43,551 nt of DNA from a virus. Positions 1 through 7,884 of the stretch are shown piece by piece. Each line of letters begins with the position of its first letter. Position 1 is the first letter of the stretch. The stretch lies in IMG/VR virus record IMGVR_UViG_3300035070_001113, positions 1-43,551 of that record; one strand, written 5' to 3'. The notes beneath the pieces are model-generated. The model was not told the origin of the DNA. It made no database searches and was given only the letters and a program-made list of their open reading frames with translations. A program made the position numbers and the translations under genes.

Positions 1-299
1 ATCGCATTGGCGTTAGGGCAAGACCTAGCGGTATCTTGCGTTTGCCTAGTCTCAAAACCCTTCTGACCATTTTCGCCTTTAGCGTAACCAGCCTTTCCAA
101 TCGTGACGCCAGCCTTTCGTAGTTCCTTGGCTTTGTCATCGAATTGTTTTTGCTTATCCTTAACGCCAGCCTTAGCGTTTATAAGAGCGTCTTGAGCGAT
201 ATCCAAATCCGCCTTTGCGCCAGTACCTTCTAAGAAAGCCTTAGTAAGACCGATGGATAAAGCAACAGTATTAACAACAACGTTTGTTTTGGTAGTCAT
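1..299 (-). CDS. N-terminal part of HNH-like protein (runs off left edge)
   Basis: An open frame starts with ATG at 299-297 behind a good ribosome site (AAGGAG seven bases upstream) and has no stop for 99 codons up to the window edge. The N-terminus is MTTKTNVVVNTVALSIGLTK; the rest is rich in Lys, Ala and Gly (KAGVTIGKAGYAKGENGQKG) and shows no recognisable domain. If the window is circular, the frame passes the edge through one split codon (ATA, Ile) and continues into the frame ending at 43332, which carries an HNH-like C-terminus, giving 172 residues in all. The start and strand are clear. The joining is inference from the frame match and the absence of stops. Confidence 0.75.
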   Translation of the reverse strand, partial: MTTKTNVVVNTVALSIGLTKAFLEGTGAKADLDIAQDALINAKAGVKDKQKQFDDKAKELRKAGVTIGKAGYAKGENGQKGFETRQTQDTARSCPNANA

Positions 300-355
300 A
301 ATTTTCTCCTTCAAAATGACTGTTAATGAAATATGGCAATTACCGCAACCACAAC

Positions 356-387
356 TATATAGTCTCACAACCCTGTTACACTGTCAA
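356..387 (-). promoter_or_regulatory. Possible leftward sigma-70-type promoter
   Basis: A perfect -35 box TTGACA lies at 387-382 on the minus strand. The best -10 candidates are TATATA (361-356, 20-base spacer, long) or GACTAT (364-359, 17-base spacer, poor match). The placement fits transcription of the gene starting at 299, but the spacing or the -10 quality is weak. Confidence 0.3.
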
Positions 388-419
388 ATAATACGTGGTA
401 ATTAATTGTCGTGTGTTGT

Positions 420-439
420 CGTAGGAGTCGACTCCTACG
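420..439. repeat. 20-bp perfect palindrome
   Basis: CGTAGGAGTCGACTCCTACG is a perfect 20-bp palindrome with no loop, centred on GTCGAC. Two TTGTCGT direct repeats lie immediately to the left. With no spacer and no T tract, a dimeric protein-binding site (operator, or terminase/replication protein site) is more likely than a terminator. Confidence 0.75.
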
Positions 440-574
440 CCACCCCTTTTCGAGTTATAGCCTAGAGAACTGGTCTCCCCCACCCCCCTGTGTGTGTCAG
501 ATGGGACCCGGCTGTCTGTACTGTGTGTTTTGCTCGTTAGATTTCAAATTTTTTGAAAATAGACCCACCCCCTA

Positions 575-603
575 TTGACTTTTTATGAGACCCGTGGTAG
601 GTT
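575..603 (+). promoter_or_regulatory. Weak candidate promoter for the terminase operon
   Basis: TTGACT (575-580), a 17-base spacer and TAGGTT (598-603) form a weak sigma-70-like promoter. If used, transcription would begin near 610. That would exclude the ATG at 585 and favour the ATG at 654, which has AAGGAG upstream, though 14 bases away. Confidence 0.25.
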
Positions 604-1238
604 CAAAATCTAACAAGTACCCCCTAACGAAAAAAGGAGTCCCGTTTCCTCTCATGCCACTAACAATTACACCAGACGTAGGAATACCACTACCATTTGA
701 TGTAACACCAGAAGAGGTAAAGGATTTTAGAAAGAAGGCAAAAGCAGCCTTTAACACTATCAAATCTCTACTAGATGCTGGCGCTCAGATGCCAGAATTA
801 GACGAGGGTACATCCACACAAGCACACGAATTAATGGCACGGGAAAAACTCCCGGTTGCTAAGACACCGCCCGGTGTAATAATAAAACTAGAAGCCTTGC
901 TGACTCATTATGATCATGAGTTTCTAAATGCAAATGACAGGCTCGCAAATTATGTAACGAATAGATTATTGGAAGAAACTGAGAATGAAGATGCACGTTT
1001 TCGATTAAAGGCATTGGAGTTGCTTGGAAAGCGCAGAGGGGTAAACTTATTCTCAGAGCAACACGATGTCACAATAAGACAGAAACCTACCGAAGATATA
1101 GAAAACAGATTGAATCAGATATTGGGTAGGTATGTAACAGATGTAGAAACAGTGGAGGAGAACACTAATGAACTTTTAGAGAATGAATCAGATCACACCT
1201 CTACAGATTATCAAGAAAAACCCGCATCTACTAAGTAA
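585..1238 (+). CDS. Terminase small subunit (probable)
   Basis: This is the likely small terminase subunit, which recognises phage DNA and hands it to the large subunit. The call rests mainly on position: it directly precedes and overlaps the large subunit, and its size (217 residues) is typical. The protein is mixed-charge and helical (EEVKDFRKKAKAAFNTIKSL), with a C-terminal segment (RFRLKALELLGKRRGVNLFS) of the kind seen in phage small terminases, where repeat-number and LFxE-like motifs are common. The start is uncertain. ATG 585 has no ribosome site, and the alternative ATG at 654 has AGGAG 14 bases upstream and would give 194 residues. The N-terminus GSKSNKYPLTKKG resembles basic N-termini of small terminases, so the longer form is kept. 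Confidence 0.75.
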   Translation: MRPVVGSKSNKYPLTKKGVPFPLMPLTITPDVGIPLPFDVTPEEVKDFRKKAKAAFNTIKSLLDAGAQMPELDEGTSTQAHELMAREKLPVAKTPPGVIIKLEALLTHYDHEFLNANDRLANYVTNRLLEETENEDARFRLKALELLGKRRGVNLFSEQHDVTIRQKPTEDIENRLNQILGRYVTDVETVEENTNELLENESDHTSTDYQEKPASTK

Positions 1239-2709
1239 GTTACCTGCTGAAGTAAAAGCAGAAGTAGCAGATTATTTAGAAGAGCTTGCAGATAGAGAAC
1301 GGTCTGAAAAGGCTAAGAGTTCTTTCATGGAGTTTGTTACACAGGTCTGGCCTAGCTTTATTCATGGCGCACACCACAAGAGGATGGCAGGGGCGTTTGA
1401 AGAAGTGATGAGTGGACAATGTAAAAGACTTATCGTAAATATGCCTCCACGGCATACGAAGTCAGAATTTGCTAGTTATTTGTTGCCAGCATGGTTTTTA
1501 GGGAAGTATCCTGATAAAAAAGTAATCCAAACCTCGCATACGGCAGAACTTGCGGTTGGTTTTGGTAGAAAGGTACGAAATCTTGTCGATTCTGAAACGT
1601 ATAAAAACATATTTCCAGACGTTGGACTTCAGGCTGACTCAAAGGCGGCTGGGCGTTGGGCTACCAACAAGGGAGGAGACTACTTTGCTATCGGTGTTGG
1701 AGGCGCTGTTACGGGTAAAGGTGCGGATGTCCTCATCATTGATGACCCTCATTCGGAGCAAGAAGCAGCGCAAGCCGAAATAAACCCTGAAATCTACGAT
1801 AAAACCTACGAATGGTACACATCTGGTCCTCGACAGCGTCTACAACCGGGCGGAGCGATCATAATTGTTATGACAAGGTGGTCAAAAAGGGACTTAACAG
1901 GTCAAGTTATGCGTGCTGCAGCGCAAAGAGGTGGTGAAGATTGGAAAGTTATAGAATTTCCTGCGATTTTACCGAGTGGTAACCCACTTTGGCCTCAATT
2001 TTGGCCTCTAATCGAGCTAAATGCACTAAAAGAAGAGCTACCTAACTCAAAATGGATGGCTCAGTACCAACAAAACCCCACATCTGAGGGTTCAGCCATT
2101 GTAAAACGAGAATGGTGGCAGATTTGGGAGAAAGAAGACCCACCTGCTTGTGAATTTGTCCTACAATCTTGGGATACAGCGTTTGAAAAGAACAATCGAG
2201 CAGACTATTCAGCCTGTACTACATGGGGTGTGTTTTATAAAGAGGATGATACAGGTGTGCCACAGGCTCAGATTATGTTATTAAATGCGTTTCGCAGAAG
2301 AATGGAGTTTCCAGAGCTAAAAAAAGTTGCTTTAGAAGAGTATACGGATTGGGAACCAGATTCTATAATAATAGAGAAGAAAGCATCGGGCGCTCCGCTA
2401 ATTTATGAGATGAGAGCGATGGGAGTGCCTGTGCAGGAGTTTACTCCTAGTAAAGGTAACGACAAAATATCACGATTAAACGCAGTTTCAGATTTATTCG
2501 CTTCGGGCAGAGTATGGATACCCAACACAAACTGGGCAGAAGAGGTTGTAGATGAAGTAGCAAGTTTTCCTGCAGGAGAGCATGATGACTATGTGGACTC
2601 AACTTCTTTAGCAATGATGAGATTTAGAAAAGGTGGGTTTATACGCACTCTTCTTGATGAAGAAGATGAAGCACCAAATTATAGAAGGCACAGAGAGCCT
2701 TACTACTAA
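1183..2709 (+). CDS. Terminase large subunit (ATPase-nuclease)
   Basis: This is the packaging motor that pumps and cuts phage DNA at the portal. The N-terminal ATPase has a Walker A-like motif MPPRHTKS (residues 87-94), Walker B VLIIDDPH (183-190) and a coupling motif VMTRW (229-233). The C-terminal RNase H-fold nuclease has its acidic residues in SWDTAFE (D331), IIEKKASG (E398) and EHDDYVDS (D468/D469). The length of 508 residues is normal for the family. The start overlaps the small subunit by 56 bases, suggesting coupled translation. The portal gene follows after 9 bases. Assignment is secure. The family's headful/pac or cos behaviour cannot be read from this sequence alone. Confidence 0.97.
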   Translation: MNQITPLQIIKKNPHLLSKLPAEVKAEVADYLEELADRERSEKAKSSFMEFVTQVWPSFIHGAHHKRMAGAFEEVMSGQCKRLIVNMPPRHTKSEFASYLLPAWFLGKYPDKKVIQTSHTAELAVGFGRKVRNLVDSETYKNIFPDVGLQADSKAAGRWATNKGGDYFAIGVGGAVTGKGADVLIIDDPHSEQEAAQAEINPEIYDKTYEWYTSGPRQRLQPGGAIIIVMTRWSKRDLTGQVMRAAAQRGGEDWKVIEFPAILPSGNPLWPQFWPLIELNALKEELPNSKWMAQYQQNPTSEGSAIVKREWWQIWEKEDPPACEFVLQSWDTAFEKNNRADYSACTTWGVFYKEDDTGVPQAQIMLLNAFRRRMEFPELKKVALEEYTDWEPDSIIIEKKASGAPLIYEMRAMGVPVQEFTPSKGNDKISRLNAVSDLFASGRVWIPNTNWAEEVVDEVASFPAGEHDDYVDSTSLAMMRFRKGGFIRTLLDEEDEAPNYRRHREPYY

Positions 2710-2718
2710 GGATAAAAT

Positions 2719-5241
2719 ATGGCAATTAATAATATGGAAAAACCAATGGAACCCACAGACTTAACTCAAGTTATGGGAGAGCCTGATATAGAGATAGAAA
2801 TCGAAGATCCAGAAAAAGTTACAGTTGGTATCGGGGATATGGAGATCGTTATAGATCCAGATGCAGAAAGCGATGATGATTTCAACGCAAACTTAGCAGA
2901 GGATATGAGTGACGAAGAATTACAGACTATATCCACAGATCTTCTTAATGATTTTGAAGAGGACTTATCTAGTCGGAAAGACTGGATGCAAACATATGTA
3001 GATGGTCTTGATTTACTGGGTCTGAAGCTAGAAGAAAGAACCGAGCCTTGGCCCGGAGCTTGTGGTGTACATCACCCACTGTTGACAGAAGCACTTGTAA
3101 AGTTTCAATCAGAAACAATTATGGAGACATTTCCTGCACAAGGACCTGTTAAAACACAGATTATTGGAGAGCAAACCAGAGAAAAGAAAGAAGCAGCTAA
3201 CAGAGTAAAAGCTGATATGAACTATCAGTTAACTGAGAAGATGGTTGAGTACAGACCAGAACATGAAAGAATGTTGTGGGGTCTTGGTTTATCTGGTAAT
3301 GCGTTTAAAAAAGTTTATTACGATCCTAGCTTAGAAAGACAAGTTTCTATATTTATACCAGCAGAAGATATTGTTGTACCGTACGGTGCATCTGACTTAG
3401 AGACAGCAGAGCGGGTAACTCACGTGATGCGTAAGACACCAAATGACTTAAAAAAATTACAGGTATCTGGATTTTATAGAGACATCGAGTTAGAAGAACC
3501 AACAGATTATTTAGATGAAGTAGAGAAAAAAATCGCAGAAAAAATGGGATTCTCTGCTTCTCATGATGACCGATACAAAATCTTAGAGATGCACGTAGAT
3601 TTAGACTTGCCGGGATATGAAGACAAAGACAAAGATGGAAAAACAACAGGCATAGCTCTACCATATGTTGTGACCCTTGAAAAAGGCACTGGCACGATTC
3701 TTGCAATTCGTAGAAATTACCAACCAGACGATTCTGCTAAGAAAAAGCGTAACCATTTTGTTCATTATGGGTATGTCCCAGGGTTTGGTTTTTATCATTT
3801 TGGTTTAATACATCTAGTAGGAGCTTTTGCTAAATCAGGCACTTCACTCATACGACAACTTGTTGACGCAGGTACGTTATCTAACTTACCCGGTGGATTT
3901 AAAACTAAAGGTCTACGAGTAAAAGGTGATGATACACCAATTAGTCCAGCAGAGTTTAGAGATGTGGATGTACCAAGTGGTTCAATAAAAGACAATATTA
4001 TGCCGCTCCCATACAAAGAGCCAAGTCAGGTGTTATATAGTCTATTGGGTACGATTGTTGATGAGGGCAGAAGATTCGCCAGCGCAGCAGATTTAAAGAT
4101 ATCTGATATGTCAGCGCAAAGTCCTGTAGGGACAACCCTAGCTATATTGGAGAGAGCGTTAAAAGTTATGTCTGCCGTACAGGCTAGAGTTCACTACTCT
4201 ATGCGTCAGGAGTTTAAATTACTCAAAGAGATAATTAGAGACTACACACCGGATAAATATAATTACAAACCTGAGACTGCTTCACCTGTAGTAAAGAGGT
4301 CAGACTATGACATGGTAGAGGTGTTACCTATATCTGATCCTAATTCTTCTACAATGGCTCAAAAAGTAGTGCAGTATCAGGCTGTTATGCAAATGGCACA
4401 GGCTGCGCCGCAGATTTATGATTTACCCCGTCTCCATAGACAGATGTTAGATGTATTAGGGATTAAAGATGCTGCAAAGCTTGTGCCTCTTGAAGATGAT
4501 CAAAAACCAAAAGATCCTTTGACAGAGAATATGAACGCATTGAAAGTTAAGCCTATGAAGGCATTTATGTATCAGGATCATGACGCACATATATTGTCAC
4601 ACATGAATTTTTTAAACGATCCTATCGTAGGACAACTTCTTGCTCAGAACCCTAAGGCTAAACTCATAGCAACAAATATACAGGCGCATGTAGCAGAACA
4701 TCTTGGATTTAAATATAGGATGGATATTGAGAAGCGAGTGGGCGCTCCTTTACCAAAACCAGACTCAGATTTACCAGAGGATATGGAATTAGAGGTATCA
4801 AGACTTATAGCTCAGGCTTCCAGTCAGTTGTCTCAAAACAACATGGCACAGGTTGCTCAACAAAAAGCACAGCAACAGGCACAAGATCCTATTATCCAGA
4901 TGCAACAGCAAGAGCTACAACTTAAAGCTCAAGATGCTATGCGTAAGGCTCAGAAAGATCAGGCAGATATTGCTCTTAAACAAGCTCAGATTGCTGTGGA
5001 GCAAGAAAGAATTGCTTCTCAAGAACGACAAGCCCAGCTTAATACACTGGCAAAGGCAGCTACAGATGACGCTAAACTAGAGGAAAAACAATCTAGTCAG
5101 GTAGTGAAAGCATTGGTGGAAGAGCAAAAGATTGAGAATCAGGCTGATAATGCGATAGCACAAACATTATTACAACAGGCCTTAAATCAACAGCCTACAG
5201 AGCAACCTACAGAACCCCCACCACCTGAGGAGAAACAATAA
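2719..5241 (+). CDS. Portal protein (P22-like family)
   Basis: This protein forms the dodecameric ring at the capsid vertex through which DNA enters and leaves. It is 840 residues long. An acidic N-terminal leader (PDIEIEIEDPEK and similar) is followed by a conserved central region with WPGACGVHHPLLTEAL, MLWGLGLSGNAFKKVYYDP, GFGFYHFGLIHLVGAFAKSGTSL and SPVGTTLAILERALKVMSAVQ, typical of large P22-type portals in marine phages. The last ~170 residues are very rich in Gln and Ala with long heptad-like stretches, fitting the extended helical barrel of P22-type portals. It starts ATG with AAGGAT upstream, right after the large terminase, as is usual. Confidence 0.95.
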   Translation: MAINNMEKPMEPTDLTQVMGEPDIEIEIEDPEKVTVGIGDMEIVIDPDAESDDDFNANLAEDMSDEELQTISTDLLNDFEEDLSSRKDWMQTYVDGLDLLGLKLEERTEPWPGACGVHHPLLTEALVKFQSETIMETFPAQGPVKTQIIGEQTREKKEAANRVKADMNYQLTEKMVEYRPEHERMLWGLGLSGNAFKKVYYDPSLERQVSIFIPAEDIVVPYGASDLETAERVTHVMRKTPNDLKKLQVSGFYRDIELEEPTDYLDEVEKKIAEKMGFSASHDDRYKILEMHVDLDLPGYEDKDKDGKTTGIALPYVVTLEKGTGTILAIRRNYQPDDSAKKKRNHFVHYGYVPGFGFYHFGLIHLVGAFAKSGTSLIRQLVDAGTLSNLPGGFKTKGLRVKGDDTPISPAEFRDVDVPSGSIKDNIMPLPYKEPSQVLYSLLGTIVDEGRRFASAADLKISDMSAQSPVGTTLAILERALKVMSAVQARVHYSMRQEFKLLKEIIRDYTPDKYNYKPETASPVVKRSDYDMVEVLPISDPNSSTMAQKVVQYQAVMQMAQAAPQIYDLPRLHRQMLDVLGIKDAAKLVPLEDDQKPKDPLTENMNALKVKPMKAFMYQDHDAHILSHMNFLNDPIVGQLLAQNPKAKLIATNIQAHVAEHLGFKYRMDIEKRVGAPLPKPDSDLPEDMELEVSRLIAQASSQLSQNNMAQVAQQKAQQQAQDPIIQMQQQELQLKAQDAMRKAQKDQADIALKQAQIAVEQERIASQERQAQLNTLAKAATDDAKLEEKQSSQVVKALVEEQKIENQADNAIAQTLLQQALNQQPTEQPTEPPPPEEKQ

Positions 5242-5441
5242 TGGATGGGTTGGAGTTATTACTAGAGAAGTTTGAAAACGAAATATCAGAGATAAAAGAT
5301 AATATGGCTGACGGATCAGCTAAGTCTTATGAAGAATATCAAAAGTTTTGCGGTATGGTTAAAGGTCTTGCCATCGCAATTAATCACGTAATAGACCTGC
5401 AAGAAGCAAATAGAGAGGGTGAATACGAGGATGACGACTGA
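5241..5441 (+). CDS. Small conserved head-module protein, function unknown
   Basis: This 66-residue acidic protein (MDGLELLLEKFENEISEIKD, ending EYEDDD) is predicted to be mostly helical. The start overlaps the portal stop (TAATG). It sits between portal and the GroES-like protein. Similar short proteins with KxxCGxxKGL-type cores (here FCGMVKGLAIAINHVIDL) occur at this place in related phages. No function is known to me. Confidence 0.8.
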   Translation: MDGLELLLEKFENEISEIKDNMADGSAKSYEEYQKFCGMVKGLAIAINHVIDLQEANREGEYEDDD

Positions 5442-5787
5442 AAATGAAGAAAAAGCTAAACAATTACCAGAACCTTCTGGGTATCACATTTTATGTACAG
5501 TACCTGATGCCGAGGAGAAGTATGATAGTGGTCTATTAAAAGCTGACACTACGAAGCATTTTGAAGAAGTTCTTAGCACTGTATTTTTCGTAATTAAACT
5601 TGGACCTGATTGTTATCAAGACAAAGATAGGTTTCCAAGCGGTCCTTGGTGTAAGGAGGGGGATTTTATTTTAGCCCGACCAAACTCAGGAACCAGAGTG
5701 AAAATACATGGCAAAGAGTTTCGATTAATTAACGACGACAGCGTGGAGGCGGTAGTACAAGATCCACGAGGAATATCACGAGCATAG
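5431..5787 (+). CDS. GroES-like co-chaperonin protein
   Basis: This 118-residue protein resembles the 10-kDa co-chaperonin fold, which caps GroEL and helps fold large substrates such as capsid protein. It shows GYHILCTVPDAEEKYDSGL at the N-terminus, where the mobile loop would follow; then VFFVIKLGPDCY, CKEGDFILARPNSGTRVKIH and a final EFRLINDDSVEAVV matching the GroES C-terminal strand order. ATG 5431 is preferred (GAGGG 11 bases upstream); a GTG at 5419 would sit directly against that ribosome site. It overlaps the preceding gene by 11 bases. Phage GroES substitutes exist (T4 gp31 is the classic case); that this one works with host GroEL is inference. Confidence 0.8.
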   Translation: MTTENEEKAKQLPEPSGYHILCTVPDAEEKYDSGLLKADTTKHFEEVLSTVFFVIKLGPDCYQDKDRFPSGPWCKEGDFILARPNSGTRVKIHGKEFRLINDDSVEAVVQDPRGISRA

Positions 5788-5796
5788 GAGATGAAA

Positions 5797-6750
5797 ATGG
5801 CTGAAGAGCAAAACTTACCTAACGAAGAGGATGTTAAGAAACCTGAAGCTGCTTTAGAGGCAAAGGCGTCTGATGTTGAGATAGAGATTGAGGATGATAC
5901 TCCTGAAGAGGATCAGAACCGGAAAAATCTACCCAAAGAGTTAGTCCATAAATTAGAGTCTGATGAACTTGATGATTACGATGACAAAGTAAAAGACAAG
6001 ATTTATCAGCTCAAAAAAGTCTGGCACGATGAGCGTCGTGAAAAAGAGCGGATAGCAAGAGAGAATGCAGAAGCTATAAGAGCAGCTCAAAAGTTAAGAG
6101 AAGAGAATAAGCAACTAAAAGCAAATTCTGAAAATAACCAGACAGAGTACTTGAAAGCTATTGAGTCTGCTGCTGATTATGAATTGTTAGCTGCGAAACA
6201 AGCTTATAAAACTGCTCATGATGATGGCGATACTGACAAGATGACAGAAGCCCAGCAAAAGATAAGCGAAGCTACATATAAAAAAGAAAAAGTAAATCAA
6301 TACAAAACTTCTTTACAAAATAAAGAAAATGATGTAAAACAAGAAGATAAAGATACACCCGCTGCTCTACCACCTGACGCAAAGGCTGTGGAATGGCAGA
6401 AACAAAATGACTGGTTCGGACAAGACGAAGAAATGACGAGCCTTGCGTTGGGGTTACATGAAAAGTTGGTAAGACAAAACGGCAGTTCTTACGCAACAAC
6501 AGACGAATACTATAAACGAATTGACGAAACCATGAGAAAAAGGTTTCCAGAGCATTTCGACGTTGAAGAAGTAGAAACGAGAGAACCTACTAAATCAAAA
6601 CCTGCGGCAGTAGTTGCTCCAGTAACACGAACAACTTCATCAAAGAAGATACGATTGACAACGTCACAAGTAAATTTAGCGAAAAAGTTGGGGTTGTCGC
6701 CAGAGCAATATGCTAAAGAAATGATTAAATTGGAGAATAGAAATGGCTGA
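5797..6750 (+). CDS. Capsid scaffolding protein
   Basis: This is probably the assembly scaffold that shapes the procapsid and then leaves. It has 317 residues and is strongly charged. An acidic N-terminus (DVEIEIEDDTPEEDQ) precedes a long coiled coil around residues 65-110 (KIYQLKKVWHDERREKERIA, then ENAEAIRAAQKLREENKQLK). A second helical region follows, and the C-terminus is basic (TSSKKIRLTTSQVNLAKKLG), ending in KLGLSPEQYAKEMIK, as in scaffolds that bind coat protein. Position between portal and capsid protein supports this. ATG 5797 is chosen because GGAG lies six bases upstream; ATG 5791 would abut it. Confidence 0.85.
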   Translation: MAEEQNLPNEEDVKKPEAALEAKASDVEIEIEDDTPEEDQNRKNLPKELVHKLESDELDDYDDKVKDKIYQLKKVWHDERREKERIARENAEAIRAAQKLREENKQLKANSENNQTEYLKAIESAADYELLAAKQAYKTAHDDGDTDKMTEAQQKISEATYKKEKVNQYKTSLQNKENDVKQEDKDTPAALPPDAKAVEWQKQNDWFGQDEEMTSLALGLHEKLVRQNGSSYATTDEYYKRIDETMRKRFPEHFDVEEVETREPTKSKPAAVVAPVTRTTSSKKIRLTTSQVNLAKKLGLSPEQYAKEMIKLENRNG

Positions 6751-7192
6751 AAACAGATTATCTCGTGAATTACAAAACAGAGCTTCAAAGGAAAGACCAA
6801 AAACTTGGAAACCTCCTTCTACGTTACCGGAAGTTATTCCGTTACCCGGATTTAACTATCAATGGAAAAGAATAGCTATATTAAACGATCCTGATCCTAG
6901 AAACATATCTATGGCTCTTAGAGAAGGGTATGAAATGGTTAAAGCAGAAGAGCAACCACATATGAAAATAGTGGCTGACTCTAATTCCAGATATCCCGGT
7001 TGTATAGAAATAGGCGGACTTGTACTTTGTAAAATTCCTACAGAGCTTGCTAAACAGCGTAATGACTATTATTTAGAGAAAGCTGACCAACAAATGCAGT
7101 CTGTAGATAATAATCTTATGCGACAAAGCGACCCAAGAGCGCCGATATTTAAGGAACACAAATCCACGGTGTCTTTTGGAAAAGGTAAATAA
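6743..7192 (+). CDS. Conserved head-module protein, function unknown
   Basis: 149 residues starting MAENRLSRELQNR, with a conserved-looking core TWKPPSTLPEVIPLPGFNYQ WKRI (broken here for length) and a C-terminal half with DNNLMRQSDPRAPIFKEH. GGAG precedes the ATG, which overlaps the scaffold stop by 8 bases. Proteins of this type lie between scaffold and decoration/capsid genes in related marine phages; they may be minor head components. I know no biochemical function. Confidence 0.8.
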   Translation: MAENRLSRELQNRASKERPKTWKPPSTLPEVIPLPGFNYQWKRIAILNDPDPRNISMALREGYEMVKAEEQPHMKIVADSNSRYPGCIEIGGLVLCKIPTELAKQRNDYYLEKADQQMQSVDNNLMRQSDPRAPIFKEHKSTVSFGKGK

Positions 7193-7212
7193 TTTTTAAT
7201 TGGAGAAATTAG

Positions 7213-7872
7213 ATGGCAACCACTGCTGCATATAAAGGGTTAGTACCAGTCAATTTGATTGGTGGCGCACCCTACAATGGCGGAGCTATGAGGGAGTATA
7301 AAGTTGCTTCCAATAACAGTGCCGCTATGTTCGCTGGTGATCTCATTGCATTAACAACTGCAGGGCAACCTGCTGCTTTAACTGCTACTCCTACAGCCGA
7401 AGATATTAATGCTGGTGCTGACGCACAAGCTGGTACTATGGGTGTTATGACGGGTTGTAGATATGTTGATGCTAATGGCGTTCAGCAATTCGCCCAGTTC
7501 CTACCTGTTAATTCTATTACAGGTGGGTTTTCTGATGTCCATATTTTTGTTAATGATGAACCACGTCAGTTGTACAGAGTTGTTGGAAGTGCTGCTTTAG
7601 GTACATTCAACAGTGGTACAGACGGATCAGGGTTTCCGGGAGCGATTGGTAAAAATGCTCAATTAGGTAACTTCTCTTCTGGAAGTACAACAACTGGTAA
7701 TTCAGGAGTGAACCTTCTTGTAGGCACTAATGGTGCTGGTTTACTAACTACTAATACATTCGCAGTGAGAGTTGTTGATGTAGTTAGAGGTACTGAAAGC
7801 GAAGCTTATCCTGAGTTTATCGTTAAGTTCAACGTTGGCGTACACTCGTATGACAACTCATTAGGCATATAA
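7213..7872 (+). CDS. Probable capsid decoration or minor head protein
   Basis: This 219-residue protein is rich in Gly, Ala, Thr and Asn and predicted to be beta-rich (AGTMGVMTGCRYVDANGVQQ; TNTFAVRVVDVVRGTESEAY). It lies directly before the capsid gene behind a GGAG site. Composition and place match head decoration/stabilisation proteins or other abundant virion proteins. There is no definitive motif, so the role is inferred from context. Confidence 0.7.
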   Translation: MATTAAYKGLVPVNLIGGAPYNGGAMREYKVASNNSAAMFAGDLIALTTAGQPAALTATPTAEDINAGADAQAGTMGVMTGCRYVDANGVQQFAQFLPVNSITGGFSDVHIFVNDEPRQLYRVVGSAALGTFNSGTDGSGFPGAIGKNAQLGNFSSGSTTTGNSGVNLLVGTNGAGLLTTNTFAVRVVDVVRGTESEAYPEFIVKFNVGVHSYDNSLGI

Positions 7873-7884
7873 GGAGATTTTTAA

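Larger units (their letters stand above)
300..584. other. Divergent intergenic control region
   Basis: This is the longest gene-free stretch (285 bases). It separates the leftward HNH-like gene from the rightward terminase genes. It holds a possible leftward promoter, two TTGTCGT copies in 10-bp phase (406-412, 416-422), a 20-bp palindrome, C-rich tracts (475-490) and a weak A/T hairpin (542-547 with 553-558). No convincing reading frame was seen. Lying just upstream of the terminase genes, it is a reasonable place for a packaging site as well as promoters, but nothing shows this directly. Confidence 0.6.
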
